27,538 bases of DNA, from contig CAYPQK010000034.1 in assembly GCA_964412895.1 (NCBI GenBank), positions 1 to 27,538 on the forward strand. Reading direction: 5' to 3'. The notes beneath the pieces are model-generated. The model ran no database searches and was not told where the DNA came from. It was given only the letters and a program-made list of their open reading frames with translations. Below, piece after piece: positions 1-8,410 of the stretch; the first letter of the stretch is position 1; every line of letters starts with the position of its first letter. This stretch comes from CALMRE01 sp964412895. Its GTDB lineage: Bacteria; UBP6; UBA1177; JAKLFG01. The position numbers were made by a program, and so were the translations under genes.

Positions 1-1
1 G

Positions 2-55
2 CCCGACACCAACAAACCGGCTGAAACAGGTTGCGGCTGTACGGTGGTGTTCTAA
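2..55 (+). CDS. Possible C-terminal end of a truncated upstream gene
   Basis: The frame that begins at base 2 is open until TAA at 53-55 and encodes 17 residues ending in GCGCTVVF. The Lys/Pro/Glu/Thr-rich lead-in followed by a Cys-containing hydrophobic tip resembles the end of a secreted or surface protein. The serine protease in this window also ends in a Cys plus short hydrophobic tip. The gene body lies outside the window, so no function can be given. An open frame this short at a window edge can arise by chance. Confidence 0.35.
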   Translation, partial: PDTNKPAETGCGCTVVF

Positions 56-132
56 GGTATTTTTGATGTAACTGCACAAAAGAATAAACATCAGTTCAGC
101 CCTTTTCTTAACTTTTCATAATATCGAGATTC

Positions 133-160
133 TTGCCATTCGCCGCTAGTCCGCTATAGT
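133..160 (+). promoter_or_regulatory. Predicted sigma70-type promoter of the topoisomerase III gene
   Basis: TTGCCA (133-138), a 16-bp spacer and TATAGT (155-160) lie just upstream of the GTG start at 187. The 77 bases before it (56-132) are AT-rich and contain no recognisable gene. Assigned by eye. Confidence 0.5.
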
Positions 161-186
161 TCAGGCGACAGGAACGGGAGCGGCGC

Positions 187-2475
187 GTGACCATACTCAT
201 CATCACCGAGAAGCCTTCGATGGCGCGGAAGTACCGCGAGGCGCTCAAAGGGGTGCCCGATCTGCGGGTCGCCAACTCCTTCGGCCACATCGAGTCGCTC
301 GCCGACATCAACCATTACCTCGCCGACACGCTGGGCGAGAACAATACTTGGCGCGGCTCGATCCCGCATCTGCCGTTCGTGCCGCAGAAATTCGTCCATG
401 TCATCCGCGAGGAGGAGGCTTTCACCGAGATAGCGAAGCACCTGCCGCAGGCGGCCGAGATAGTGCTTGCCTGCGACCCCGACCGTGAAGGGGAACTCAT
501 CCAGCGCAACATCGTCGAGATAGCGGCCGACCGGGGGTTGCTTAACGCCGGGAAGATAACGCGCGTCTGGCTCCACAGCGAAACGGCGTCGGAGATAAAG
601 AAAGCCTTTGCCGAGCGCAAACCGCACACCGTCTACGAAGGCTACTATCAGGCGGCGCGGACCCGCGAGGCGGTCGACTGGACCGTCGGCCTGCAACTGA
701 CGCGGCTCTACTCGGTCAAGTACGGCCGACCGGGACACCTCATATCGGTGGGGCGCGTTCAGTCGTGGCTACTCGCCGAAATAGTGAAACGCTGGCGCGA
801 GCACACCGACCATACGCCGCAGAACTACTGGACCTACACCTTCAAGACGGCCGACGGCGTCGTGTTCAACCTCGTCGACGAGGAGAAGAAGATACGGAAG
901 TTCTTCGCGGCCGACGGGCCGGATCAGAAGAAAGTGGCGGCGCTCGCCGGAAAGCCGCTGACGATCACCGCCGTCGATAAAAAACCGTTCAGCGAGTTCG
1001 CCCCGTCGCTCTACGACCTCAAGCAGTTGCAGAAGGATGCCGCGAACAAGTACAAGTTCAGCCCCGATGACACACTGAAACTGGCGCAGGCGCTCTACGA
1101 AACGCACGAACTCATCAGTTATCCCCGCACCGACTGCAATGTCCTTTCGCCCGAGGAGGCGAAGGAGCTGGGGAAGGCGGTGGTGCTGGTCGAGCGGTTC
1201 CCCGAGTACCGGACGCTCACTACGGCGGTCCGCACCGCGAACCCGGAGCTCACGCTCGCCAAGAAATACATCGGCGAACTGCAGGGGCACTACGCCATCA
1301 TCCCGGTCCTCTCCTATGATCGCCCCGGCCTGCCGTCGTTATCGGACGACGAGCGGAAACTCTTCGACCTCATCGTGAAACGGTTCCTCGCGGCGCTCCT
1401 GCCGCCCGCGAAGGGCGACACGACCGAGATGCTGGGCGCCATCGACGCTATTCCGTTCCTTGCGCGGTTCCGCAACTACACCGACCTCGGCTTCAAGGCG
1501 GCGCTGGGTAAGGAACTCGTCGCCGACGACGATGCGGAAGAGGAGGAAAAGCCGCTGCAGGTCTCCTACGAAAAGGGGCGGACGGTCAGCGGAAAACTGG
1601 GCGAGAAGAAGGATGAGACCAAGCCGCCGCCGCTTTTCACCGACGCGGCGATACTGTCGCTGATGGAGAAGGCGCACCTGCTCGTCGCCGACAAGGCGCT
1701 GCGCGAAGCGCTCAAGGATGCCAACGGGGTCGGGACCGCCGCGACGCGGGCCGGCTTCATCCCGACGCTCATCGCCCGCGAATACATCAAGAAGGAAAAA
1801 CAGGTCTATGTCCCCACGCCGCTCGGTCTCGAACTGGAGCCGCTCCTCCCCGACGAACTCAAGGTGCCCGACTATAGCGCGCGGCTCGAATATCACCTTT
1901 GGAACACGGTGAAGGGGAAGGGGAGCGTCGGCTTCGACCAGTTCATGACCGAGTCGCTCGACTTCCTGCGGCGCGTCTTCGATAAAATTCAGGGGAGCGT
2001 CGCGCGGCTCAACCAGCTCGATGCCGCCGACGCACTCGGCCCGTGCCCGAAGTGCGGTAAGGGATTTGTCCTCGAACGGGAAAAGTGCTACTCCTGTACC
2101 GACCGTCAGGGGTGCGGCTTCGTCGTCTGGAAAAGCTATTCCGAGGGGAAGGTGACCAAGACCGAACTCAAGAACCTGCTCAAGAACGGCGAAACGAAAA
2201 AGCCGCTCAGGATGAAGAATAAGGAAGGGAAGCCCTTCGAGGCGCGCCTTCGATTGAACCGCGATTCGTGGCGGATGGATTATGTCTTTGAGACCCCGCC
2301 CGCCGCCGCGCAAGGCACCGGCGAAGAGTCCGTCGCGCCGCAACGGCCGCTCTCGGAAAAGCAGATGGCGGTCATCAAACGGGCGGCCCCCGACGCGGTA
2401 CAGCAGGCGGTCGCCGCCGGTGACACCGCCGTCGGCTGGAAGTTCCTCGACGAATATTTCGGGAAAAATAGATAA
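187..2475 (+). CDS. topB: DNA topoisomerase III (type IA)
   Basis: Type IA topoisomerases cut one DNA strand through a tyrosine, pass another strand, and help decatenate replication and recombination intermediates. The 762-residue protein opens with a TOPRIM domain containing TEKPS near residue 8 and DPDREGE at 97-103, which hold the metal-binding acidic residues. The catalytic tyrosine is Y312 in the motif ISYPRTD. A Cys cluster starts at C620/C623 and continues through CYSC and a further Cys, as in a topoisomerase zinc ribbon. A Toprim-associated C-terminal repeat (about 645-690) follows. E. coli TopB has about 650 residues; the extra length is the zinc ribbon, an acidic insertion near 443-456 and an unassigned tail starting RPLSEKQ. 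The GTG start is supported by a GGGAG-like ribosome site about 7 bases upstream and by TOPRIM beginning immediately. Confidence 0.93.
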   Translation: MTILIITEKPSMARKYREALKGVPDLRVANSFGHIESLADINHYLADTLGENNTWRGSIPHLPFVPQKFVHVIREEEAFTEIAKHLPQAAEIVLACDPDREGELIQRNIVEIAADRGLLNAGKITRVWLHSETASEIKKAFAERKPHTVYEGYYQAARTREAVDWTVGLQLTRLYSVKYGRPGHLISVGRVQSWLLAEIVKRWREHTDHTPQNYWTYTFKTADGVVFNLVDEEKKIRKFFAADGPDQKKVAALAGKPLTITAVDKKPFSEFAPSLYDLKQLQKDAANKYKFSPDDTLKLAQALYETHELISYPRTDCNVLSPEEAKELGKAVVLVERFPEYRTLTTAVRTANPELTLAKKYIGELQGHYAIIPVLSYDRPGLPSLSDDERKLFDLIVKRFLAALLPPAKGDTTEMLGAIDAIPFLARFRNYTDLGFKAALGKELVADDDAEEEEKPLQVSYEKGRTVSGKLGEKKDETKPPPLFTDAAILSLMEKAHLLVADKALREALKDANGVGTAATRAGFIPTLIAREYIKKEKQVYVPTPLGLELEPLLPDELKVPDYSARLEYHLWNTVKGKGSVGFDQFMTESLDFLRRVFDKIQGSVARLNQLDAADALGPCPKCGKGFVLEREKCYSCTDRQGCGFVVWKSYSEGKVTKTELKNLLKNGETKKPLRMKNKEGKPFEARLRLNRDSWRMDYVFETPPAAAQGTGEESVAPQRPLSEKQMAVIKRAAPDAVQQAVAAGDTAVGWKFLDEYFGKNR

Positions 2476-2487
2476 GGACCGGCCGGG

Positions 2488-4773
2488 CTAGTCCTCTTCG
2501 CCGCCCACGGTGTTGCCCGGGACGATGATCGTGACGGTCTGGGTGTCGAGTAGCGCTCCGGTCACCTGATCGACGATATTGATCAGCGCCGCGAACACCA
2601 CCGCCTCGGAGCTTTCCGGCTCATAACAGGTATCGTTCTGGGCATGGACGGTGAAGCGCAGATGGGCGCCTTCCTTTGACGGACTCGAGGTGCCCGATGC
2701 GAAATTCGAGAAGCCGTTGTTATAGGTTGATCCTTCGTAGGCGGCGGGAGCGGCGACCGGTGTGCAGCTCTTCTCCGGTTCGGCCGGCGGCGCCACGAAC
2801 TCGAGCGACTCGACCTTCTTGAGGAAACAGGCGGTGTCGACCGTCATCGGGTCGCCGTCGTCCTTGACGGCGGAAAGGACATTGAAGGTGGCGTATTTGA
2901 TGATGGCGTCGATGCCGTCGACCACCGAAGTGCCGAGGCTGCTGCCGTCCTCGGGTACCTGATACCGGAGTGTGCAGAGGCCGCCGGTCGGGGCGACCGC
3001 GCCGCCGTTGAGCGTACAGCACTGATCGGCGCCGTAGCGCCAGGTCGTTTCGCCGGTCTTGAAGGCGCACACCGGGACCCGCGCGCCGGTCGCATCGGAT
3101 ATATCGGTCAGCTGGGTCGCGGCGGCCGCGTCGTATTCGGTGGAGAGCGCCGACTGCACCGTGATGGTGCGGACCCCCAGCGCGATGAGGGCGTTCACCG
3201 TATCGTCGCGGGAATGGTGTCCGGTGCCGCCGTAGTCGCCCGGCACATGGCTGGCCGCGTCGGTCACATGGAGGGCGATGGGGAGCGTCCCGGCGCGGAA
3301 TCCCGCGCCGCCCTGTCCGGTGCCGGTGTAGGCGGCGATGGTCTGCGTCTCGTTGCAGTCGCCGTCGCAGCCGCCCGTCGCGGTGATGGTGAAGGTGCCT
3401 CCCGCGCCGGTGGCCATCTGGTAGAGCGATTCATATCCCGATTCGGACACATCGTCGCCGTTGCCGAGCGTGAGGGCGTTGACGGCGGCTTGTGCCGCGG
3501 CGGTGTCGGTGGTCGGACTCTGAAGGAGCGTCCAAGGTCTGTCGCTCCCCGACCCGAAACCGCAGACCGGGAAATCCTCAAAATGGGAAACGCCGAACGC
3601 GCTGTCGGCGACCCGCGCGATGGCCTCGCTCATGACGGTCGACAGACCCGACTTGAGGTTGTCTATCTCGCCGCCCATCGACCCAGTGGTGTCGACATTG
3701 AAGAAGATGTCGGTCTTGCGGACCGTTGGGGTGAAGGTGAGGACATCGGTCTGCTCCGGCTGCTGGTAGGGAAGGACGAAGTAGAAATCGACGAAGTCCT
3801 TGACCCCCACGGCGGCGTCGCAGAGATCGGAGCCGACCGCCTTTTCGGCCAGATCGGTGTAGCCGTCGCCGTCGGTGTCGGCCGTGAGGCGCGAATCCTT
3901 GCCGAGCGTCGTGCAGTATTCCTCCGATGCGTCGGGGAGGCCGTCGTTGTCGCTGTCTTTGTCGCGGAAATCGTAGAAGCCGTCGTTGTCGCTGTCGAGC
4001 GGCGTCGTTTCGGGCCCTTTCTCGACCGAGTCGAGTATGCCGTCGCCGTCGGCGTCGGTATCGAGATAGTTCGGCAGGCCGTCGCCGTCGCCGTCCTTGT
4101 TGCTTTCGTAGAGGTCGAGTACGCCGTCGTCGTCGCTGTCGTCGTCGACATAATCGGCCGCGCCGTCGGCGTCTGAATCGACGCAGGGCTGAGCCGGGCA
4201 CTCGATGCCGTCGGGCATGTTGTCGCCGTCGGCGTCGGTGTCGCGGTAGTTCGCCGTGCCGTCGCCGTCGGCGTCGCCGGTCCCTTCGGTGCCGTCGGCT
4301 ATCCCGTCGCCGTCCGAATCGGTATCCTTGAAATTGGGGGTGCCGTCGCTGTCGGTGTCGACCGGCAGACCGCCCGGCGCCTCGACGCTGTCGTCAAGGC
4401 CGTCGCCGTCCGAATCGGTGTCCTCGAAGTCGGGCGTGCCGTCGGAGTCGGTGTCATCGGTCCCTTCAACGCCGTTCTTTATGCCGTCGCCGTCGGCGTC
4501 CTCTTCGTCCCATGCCGTCGGGATATCGTTGTCGACGGAATCGATCTCAACATCGTTCTCGGTGTCGATGTCATAGTCGAAGTCCCCTTGCGGCAGATAG
4601 TCATCTTTCGGCAGTGCGTCGTCTTTTAGGGTGGTGCCGTCGTCGCCCGTTTCGTCGTCCTGCACGGCGACATCGTCGAGGTTGACCGAAGGCTCGCCGC
4701 CGCATCCTGCAAAAAGCACCAGAACGGTACCCGCGAAGAGGACGGAAAGCACGCTGACATTAAGGCGGCGCAT
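2488..4773 (-). CDS. Predicted lipoprotein with DxDxDG calcium-type repeats and VWA domain
   Basis: The 761-residue protein starts with a lipoprotein signal peptide whose lipobox ends FAGC at Cys24. An Asp/Glu-rich stalk (about 33-91) follows. Residues 92-308 hold serial DxDxDGxxD motifs of the thrombospondin type 3 kind, expected to bind calcium. Residues about 354-560 form a von Willebrand factor A-like domain with the metal site D361-T363-S365 (DTTGS). Cys pairs and a beta-like C-terminal domain follow. The likely role is calcium-dependent adhesion or ligand binding at the outer surface; the ligand is unknown. The start at 4773 is chosen over an upstream ATG because GGAGGTG lies 5-7 bases before it and the signal peptide begins there. 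It converges on topB, only 12 bases away, and is divergent from radA. It is distantly similar in design to the lipoprotein at 16058-18121. Confidence 0.85.
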   Translation of the reverse strand: MRRLNVSVLSVLFAGTVLVLFAGCGGEPSVNLDDVAVQDDETGDDGTTLKDDALPKDDYLPQGDFDYDIDTENDVEIDSVDNDIPTAWDEEDADGDGIKNGVEGTDDTDSDGTPDFEDTDSDGDGLDDSVEAPGGLPVDTDSDGTPNFKDTDSDGDGIADGTEGTGDADGDGTANYRDTDADGDNMPDGIECPAQPCVDSDADGAADYVDDDSDDDGVLDLYESNKDGDGDGLPNYLDTDADGDGILDSVEKGPETTPLDSDNDGFYDFRDKDSDNDGLPDASEEYCTTLGKDSRLTADTDGDGYTDLAEKAVGSDLCDAAVGVKDFVDFYFVLPYQQPEQTDVLTFTPTVRKTDIFFNVDTTGSMGGEIDNLKSGLSTVMSEAIARVADSAFGVSHFEDFPVCGFGSGSDRPWTLLQSPTTDTAAAQAAVNALTLGNGDDVSESGYESLYQMATGAGGTFTITATGGCDGDCNETQTIAAYTGTGQGGAGFRAGTLPIALHVTDAASHVPGDYGGTGHHSRDDTVNALIALGVRTITVQSALSTEYDAAAATQLTDISDATGARVPVCAFKTGETTWRYGADQCCTLNGGAVAPTGGLCTLRYQVPEDGSSLGTSVVDGIDAIIKYATFNVLSAVKDDGDPMTVDTACFLKKVESLEFVAPPAEPEKSCTPVAAPAAYEGSTYNNGFSNFASGTSSPSKEGAHLRFTVHAQNDTCYEPESSEAVVFAALINIVDQVTGALLDTQTVTIIVPGNTVGGEED
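3850..4500 (-). repeat. Tandem DxDxDG repeat-coding region
   Basis: On the plus strand this stretch is a series of GTCGCCGTC/GTCGGCGTC-like words, the complement of codons for Asp-x-Asp-x-Asp-Gly repeats (residues 92-308 of the lipoprotein). Repeat spacing is irregular, about 12-26 residues. The low-complexity sequence also creates long open antisense frames that are not genes. Confidence 0.8.
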
Positions 4774-4809
4774 GGTACACCTCCGATGAACATGCATTCC
4801 AATAGGGCT

Positions 4810-4838
4810 AAAATACTTGAATTCGTGGCCGAAGTCAA
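4810..4838 (-). promoter_or_regulatory. Predicted promoter of the DxDxDG/VWA lipoprotein
   Basis: Read on the minus strand: TTGACT (4833-4838), a 17-bp spacer, TATTTT (4810-4815), then the ribosome site and ATG at 4773. Back to back with the radA promoter. Confidence 0.5.
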
Positions 4839-4869
4839 GCGCTTTTCGCGCCAGCCCATTATCAAAAGA

Positions 4870-4898
4870 TTGCCTCTTTGCTCCCCTTGTGCCATACT
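4870..4898 (+). promoter_or_regulatory. Predicted promoter of radA
   Basis: TTGCCT (4870-4875), a 17-bp spacer and CATACT (4893-4898). TGC immediately before the -10 box forms an extended -10 element. The predicted transcript would start about 20 bases before the radA ribosome site. Confidence 0.45.
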
Positions 4899-4924
4899 GC
4901 TTCCGTTCTTTGACGGGGGAGACG

Positions 4925-6295
4925 ATGGTCAAGAAGAAACACACGGCGTTCATCTGTTCCCACTGCGGCTACAGCTCGGTCAAGTGGCTCGGCCGCTGTC
5001 CGGGGTGCGGCGAGTGGGAAAGTTTCGAGGAAAAGGATGAGACGCTCTTCACTATAAGCGCCCATTCGTCCGGTGCGCCGAGTTACACCCACATCGACGA
5101 GATCGACACGACCAAGGCCGACCGGATCGACTGCGGATCGGTGGAGTTCAACCGTATCCTCGGTGGCGGGGTGGTGCGCGGCAGTTACAACCTGATCTCG
5201 GGCGCCCCCGGCGTCGGCAAATCGACGCTCATGCTTCAGATAGCGCTGAAACTCGCGGCGCACCGCAAGGTGCTCTACCTTTCGGGTGAGGAATCGGCCC
5301 CGCAGGTGAAGATGCGGTTCGGTCGCCTGACCAAGGCCGAGGCGAAGAGTCAGCTCTTCGTCAGCAACGAGAACAACATCGAACTCCTCCGCGAGATCGT
5401 CGAGCAGGAGAAGTTCGAGGTGGTCTTCGTCGATTCGATCCAGAGCGTCTTTTCGACCGCCGTCACCGGTATCCCCGGCGCGGTCGGCCAGATAAAAGAG
5501 TGCGCGGTGCGGCTCCTTGAGATAGCGAAAAAATGCGGCGTGACGCTGTTCGTCATCGGGCATGTCACCAAATCAGGGACCATCGCCGGACCGATGCTCC
5601 TCGAGCACATGGTCGATACGGTGCTCTACTTCGAAGGCGACCCGACGCTCGGCTACCGCGTCCTGCGGACCACCAAGAACCGCTTCGGCGGCACCGATGA
5701 GATAGGGATATTCACGATGACCTCGCAGGGACTCGAGGAGGTCGAGAACCCGTCGCAGTTCTTCATATCGAACCGTGACGAACATACCTCGGGCGGGGCG
5801 CTCGCCCTCATCATGGAGGGGACGCGGCCGTTCCTCATCGAGGTGCAGTCGCTCGCCACGAACTCCAACCTGCCCCAGCCGCGCCGCGTCACCAGCGGCA
5901 TCGACAACGGCCGTCTGGCGATGATAACGGCGGTTCTCGAAAAACGCGGCGATGTCTATTTCTCCAGCTTCGATGTCTTCGTCAATGTGGTGGGTGGGCT
6001 CAAACTCAAGACCCCGGCGAGCGATCTTCCCATCGCGGCGTCGCTCCTGTCTTCGATGTTCAGCATCGCCGTGCCGTCGCGCGTCGCCTTCATCGGCGAA
6101 ATGGGGCTGGCGGGCGAGATACGGGAGGTGCCGGGGATCGAACTCATGCTGAAAGAGGGAGCGCGCCTCGGCCTCAAGCGCATCTATGTCCCGGTCCTGC
6201 GTCACAAACCGAAGGTGAAAGGGGTGGAACTGGTCGAACTCAAGAACATCTTCGGCCTCATCGAAGAGGTCCGCACCATGAAGATATTTGAATAG
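4925..6295 (+). CDS. radA: DNA repair protein RadA
   Basis: RadA (Sms) is a RecA-like ATPase that promotes branch migration during recombinational repair. This 456-residue protein has the full architecture. An N-terminal zinc finger uses C11, C14, C25 and C28. The Walker A motif GAPGVGKST lies at 93-101. The family-specific KNRFG motif lies at 251-255. The C-terminal third is the Lon-protease-like ring-forming domain, containing GEMGLAGEIR. Length matches the family (about 455-460). The ATG at 4925 is chosen because it starts immediately before the zinc finger and follows GGGGGAG at suitable spacing; an upstream in-frame ATG would add an unrelated 36 residues. It probably forms a two-gene unit with the FAD-dependent dehydrogenase, whose start lies at its stop codon. 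Confidence 0.96.
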   Translation: MVKKKHTAFICSHCGYSSVKWLGRCPGCGEWESFEEKDETLFTISAHSSGAPSYTHIDEIDTTKADRIDCGSVEFNRILGGGVVRGSYNLISGAPGVGKSTLMLQIALKLAAHRKVLYLSGEESAPQVKMRFGRLTKAEAKSQLFVSNENNIELLREIVEQEKFEVVFVDSIQSVFSTAVTGIPGAVGQIKECAVRLLEIAKKCGVTLFVIGHVTKSGTIAGPMLLEHMVDTVLYFEGDPTLGYRVLRTTKNRFGGTDEIGIFTMTSQGLEEVENPSQFFISNRDEHTSGGALALIMEGTRPFLIEVQSLATNSNLPQPRRVTSGIDNGRLAMITAVLEKRGDVYFSSFDVFVNVVGGLKLKTPASDLPIAASLLSSMFSIAVPSRVAFIGEMGLAGEIREVPGIELMLKEGARLGLKRIYVPVLRHKPKVKGVELVELKNIFGLIEEVRTMKIFE

Positions 6296-6297
6296 TG

Positions 6298-7845
6298 ATG
6301 GGATACCGCGAACTTGAATTGCGTCTGCGGCCCGGTCACACCACGGCGGAGTTGCGCGCGGCGATGGCCGAGGCGCTCAAGGTGTCCGAGTTCTCTTGCA
6401 CGATAGCGAAAAAAAGTCTCGATGCGCGGCGGAAGAACGACATCCGCTGGCAGGTGCGGGTCGGAGTGAGTTCTCCCGAACTCGACGGTGGTGAGCCGCC
6501 GGTCGAGTCGTCGCTCTCCATTCCCCGCCGGAAGCGCGACGGTCAGATGGCGGTGGTGGGGAGCGGTCCGGCGGGGCTCTTCGCAGCGCTCGTCCTTGCG
6601 CGTGGCGGTTTTGCGGTGACCCTGTTCGAACAGGGTCCCGAGGTGGCGACGCGGGCGCAGGATATCGCCCGGTTCGAGCGGGGCGGCAGGTTCTCGCCGC
6701 ACTCCAATTACGCCTTCGGTGAAGGGGGCGCCGGGACCTTTTCCGACGGCAAACTGACGGCGCGCACCAAGTCGATAACGAAAGAACGGGCCTTCATATT
6801 CGAGACGCTCATCGCGGCGGGCGCCCCCGACGAGATACGCTATCTCGCCGCACCGCACCTCGGGAGCGACAACCTGCTCGGTATCCTGCCGCGACTTCGG
6901 CAGATGCTGCGTGATGCCGGGGTGTCGTTTCGTTTCGGTACGGCGGTGACCGATATCACGGCCGCGGATGGTCGGGTGACGGCGCTGTCGTTCACCGGTC
7001 CTGAGAGCGGTTCGCTTGATGTCGCCGCTGCAATCTTCGCGCCGGGTCATTCGTCGTATCCGACTTTCCGTATGCTCCTGCGGCGCGGGGTCCGGTTTCA
7101 GACCAAGCCCTTTGCCGTCGGCTGTCGCGCCGAACACCCGCAGGAACTCATCAACGAGGCGCAGTGGGGTGTCCGGCGGCTCGACGGGGTGAAGGCGGCC
7201 GAGTATAAGCTGACCAGCGACACGACGGGCGTTCTGCCGGTCTATTCGTTCTGCATGTGCCCCGGCGGTGTGGTCGTTCCGGCGACGGCGCAGGAGGGGC
7301 TGTCGGTGGTCAACGGGATGTCGCGGTATGAGCGCGACGGGCGCTTCGCCAACGCGGCGGTCGTCGCGGCGATCCGGCCCGAGGAGCTTTTCGGGAGACC
7401 TGAACTTTCACCCGAGACGGCGCTGGAGGAACTTGAGGCGCTCGAGCGGCGCTGGTACGCGGCGACAGGTTCGTACGCCGTCCCGGCGATGACGATAGCC
7501 GATCTCCTCGCGGGACGGTCCGGCGGCGTGATCCCCGCCCACAGTTATCCGCTGGGCGCGGTGCCGTACGATATCGCGACGCTTCTGCCGGAACGGGTCG
7601 TCGCATCGCTCAAGGCGGGGTTGGAACATTTCTCACGCAAACTGAAAGGTTATGAGACGGGCGTGCTCCTCGGTCTCGAGAGCAAGACCTCGTGTCCGGT
7701 GCAGGCGCTCCGCGACAGGGGCGGCAAGGCGGAGGGTTTCGATAATCTGTATATCTGTGGGGAAGGAAGCGGCTGGTCGGGCGGCATCGTCAGTTCGGCC
7801 GCCGACGGTATCAGGACCTCACTGAGCCTCGTTGATACGCAGTGA
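6298..7845 (+). CDS. Uncharacterised FAD-dependent dehydrogenase (COG2509-like)
   Basis: The protein has about 515 residues. After an N-terminal segment of about 80 residues comes a dinucleotide-binding Rossmann motif, GSGPAG at 88-93, followed by LFAALVLARGG and an acidic residue ending strand 2. The internal motif GEGGAGTFSDGKL and the C-terminal ICGEGSGWSGGIVSSAADG are typical of the NAD(P)/FAD dehydrogenase family COG2509, whose substrate is not established. The gene begins at the radA stop: TAG (6293-6295) overlaps a GTG at 6295 by one base and is followed by an ATG at 6298. No clear ribosome site is visible, so it is probably translated by coupling to radA. The last 27 bases overlap the end of the convergent ankyrin-type gene. 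Confidence 0.85.
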   Translation: MGYRELELRLRPGHTTAELRAAMAEALKVSEFSCTIAKKSLDARRKNDIRWQVRVGVSSPELDGGEPPVESSLSIPRRKRDGQMAVVGSGPAGLFAALVLARGGFAVTLFEQGPEVATRAQDIARFERGGRFSPHSNYAFGEGGAGTFSDGKLTARTKSITKERAFIFETLIAAGAPDEIRYLAAPHLGSDNLLGILPRLRQMLRDAGVSFRFGTAVTDITAADGRVTALSFTGPESGSLDVAAAIFAPGHSSYPTFRMLLRRGVRFQTKPFAVGCRAEHPQELINEAQWGVRRLDGVKAAEYKLTSDTTGVLPVYSFCMCPGGVVVPATAQEGLSVVNGMSRYERDGRFANAAVVAAIRPEELFGRPELSPETALEELEALERRWYAATGSYAVPAMTIADLLAGRSGGVIPAHSYPLGAVPYDIATLLPERVVASLKAGLEHFSRKLKGYETGVLLGLESKTSCPVQALRDRGGKAEGFDNLYICGEGSGWSGGIVSSAADGIRTSLSLVDTQ

Positions 7846-8277
7846 GGTGAGCGTTTCGCCCTGTCCCGCGCCGCGGTTGATCAGATAATGCACCACATCG
7901 TACTGCCGGTCGCGCTGTGCGTGGTCGAGCATCGTCAGTCCCCGTTCATCGCGGGCGGCGATGTCGAAACCGGCCCGCTCGACGATGAGCGCAAGCGCCT
8001 CGGTACGGCCGGTGCGCGCCGCATAGAAGACCAGTTCGCGGAGCTCGTCGTCGTCGAAGTGATCCAGCGTCACCATGTCGGGTTCGTCGACCATCCACGC
8101 CAAAAGATGCTCGTAGTGACGGACGATGTGGTGGAACCCGGTGATGCCGAACTCCTCCGAATCGTCGCTGATGCGCTTGGCGGGGATCGCGTCGTCGAAG
8201 CGGCGCGCCACCTCGGCGAACATCTCGCTGATCATCCCGGCCGCCGCCAGCGTGTGGTTCTTCGCTTTCATGTTCAT
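7819..8277 (-). CDS. Small ankyrin-repeat-type protein
   Basis: This 152-residue cytoplasmic protein has no signal peptide or membrane segment. Residues about 73-140 read as two degenerate ankyrin units: a DDDELRELVFYAARTGR helix pair, then DIAARDERGLTMLDHAQ, then a helix ending YLINRGAG. The N-terminal half is helical and unassigned. Ankyrin units usually mediate protein binding; the partner is unknown. The ATG at 8277 follows GGGAGGAG at 5-base spacing; a second ATG two codons in is less well placed. The 3-prime end overlaps the last 27 coding bases of the convergent FAD gene, so both C-termini are constrained by one DNA segment. Confidence 0.75.
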   Translation of the reverse strand: MNMKAKNHTLAAAGMISEMFAEVARRFDDAIPAKRISDDSEEFGITGFHHIVRHYEHLLAWMVDEPDMVTLDHFDDDELRELVFYAARTGRTEALALIVERAGFDIAARDERGLTMLDHAQRDRQYDVVHYLINRGAGQGETLTSLRINEAQ

Positions 8278-8321
8278 CGGTTCTCCTCCCTTAAAAGATC
8301 GATGAGCGGTCTGTCGCGGCT

Positions 8322-8350
8322 ACTCTAAAAGAAAGAAAGATGCGAGTCAA
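8322..8350 (-). promoter_or_regulatory. Predicted promoter of the ankyrin-type gene
   Basis: Read on the minus strand: TTGACT (8345-8350), a 17-bp spacer and TAGAGT (8322-8327). The perfect palindrome at 8361-8372 lies 10 bp upstream of the -35 box, a usual place for an activator site. Confidence 0.45.
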
Positions 8351-8360
8351 GAAAACTAGA

Positions 8361-8372
8361 CTGACATGTCAG
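8361..8372. promoter_or_regulatory. Perfect 12-bp palindrome, possible operator
   Basis: CTGACATGTCAG is a perfect palindrome in the AT-rich region between the divergent ankyrin-type and protease genes. Its centre is about 50 bp upstream of the predicted ankyrin-gene transcription start and about 130 bp upstream of that of the protease. It could bind a dimeric regulator; the protein is unknown. Confidence 0.4.
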
Positions 8373-8380
8373 TGCATATT

Positions 8381-8397
8381 TATAACATCTTGTTATA
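8381..8397. repeat. Inverted repeat with 7-bp arms
   Basis: TATAACA and TGTTATA are separated by TCT, giving a perfect 7-bp inverted repeat 8 bp from the neighbouring palindrome. It could be a second operator half or a weak hairpin. AT-rich sequence makes chance repeats more likely. Confidence 0.4.
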
Positions 8398-8410
8398 TAT
8401 ATGATAAAAC

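Noticed and set aside
3214..4176. Long plus-strand open frame of 320 codons opposite the DxDxDG repeats
   Set aside because: It is the antisense of Asp-rich repeat codons. Its Val/Ala/Arg-rich low-complexity product, lack of a ribosome site and the strong gene on the other strand explain it.
3850..4500. Repeat array that at first glance could be mistaken for a CRISPR
   Set aside because: Repeats are short, imperfect and in frame with Asp-rich codons; there are no uniform spacers and no cas genes.
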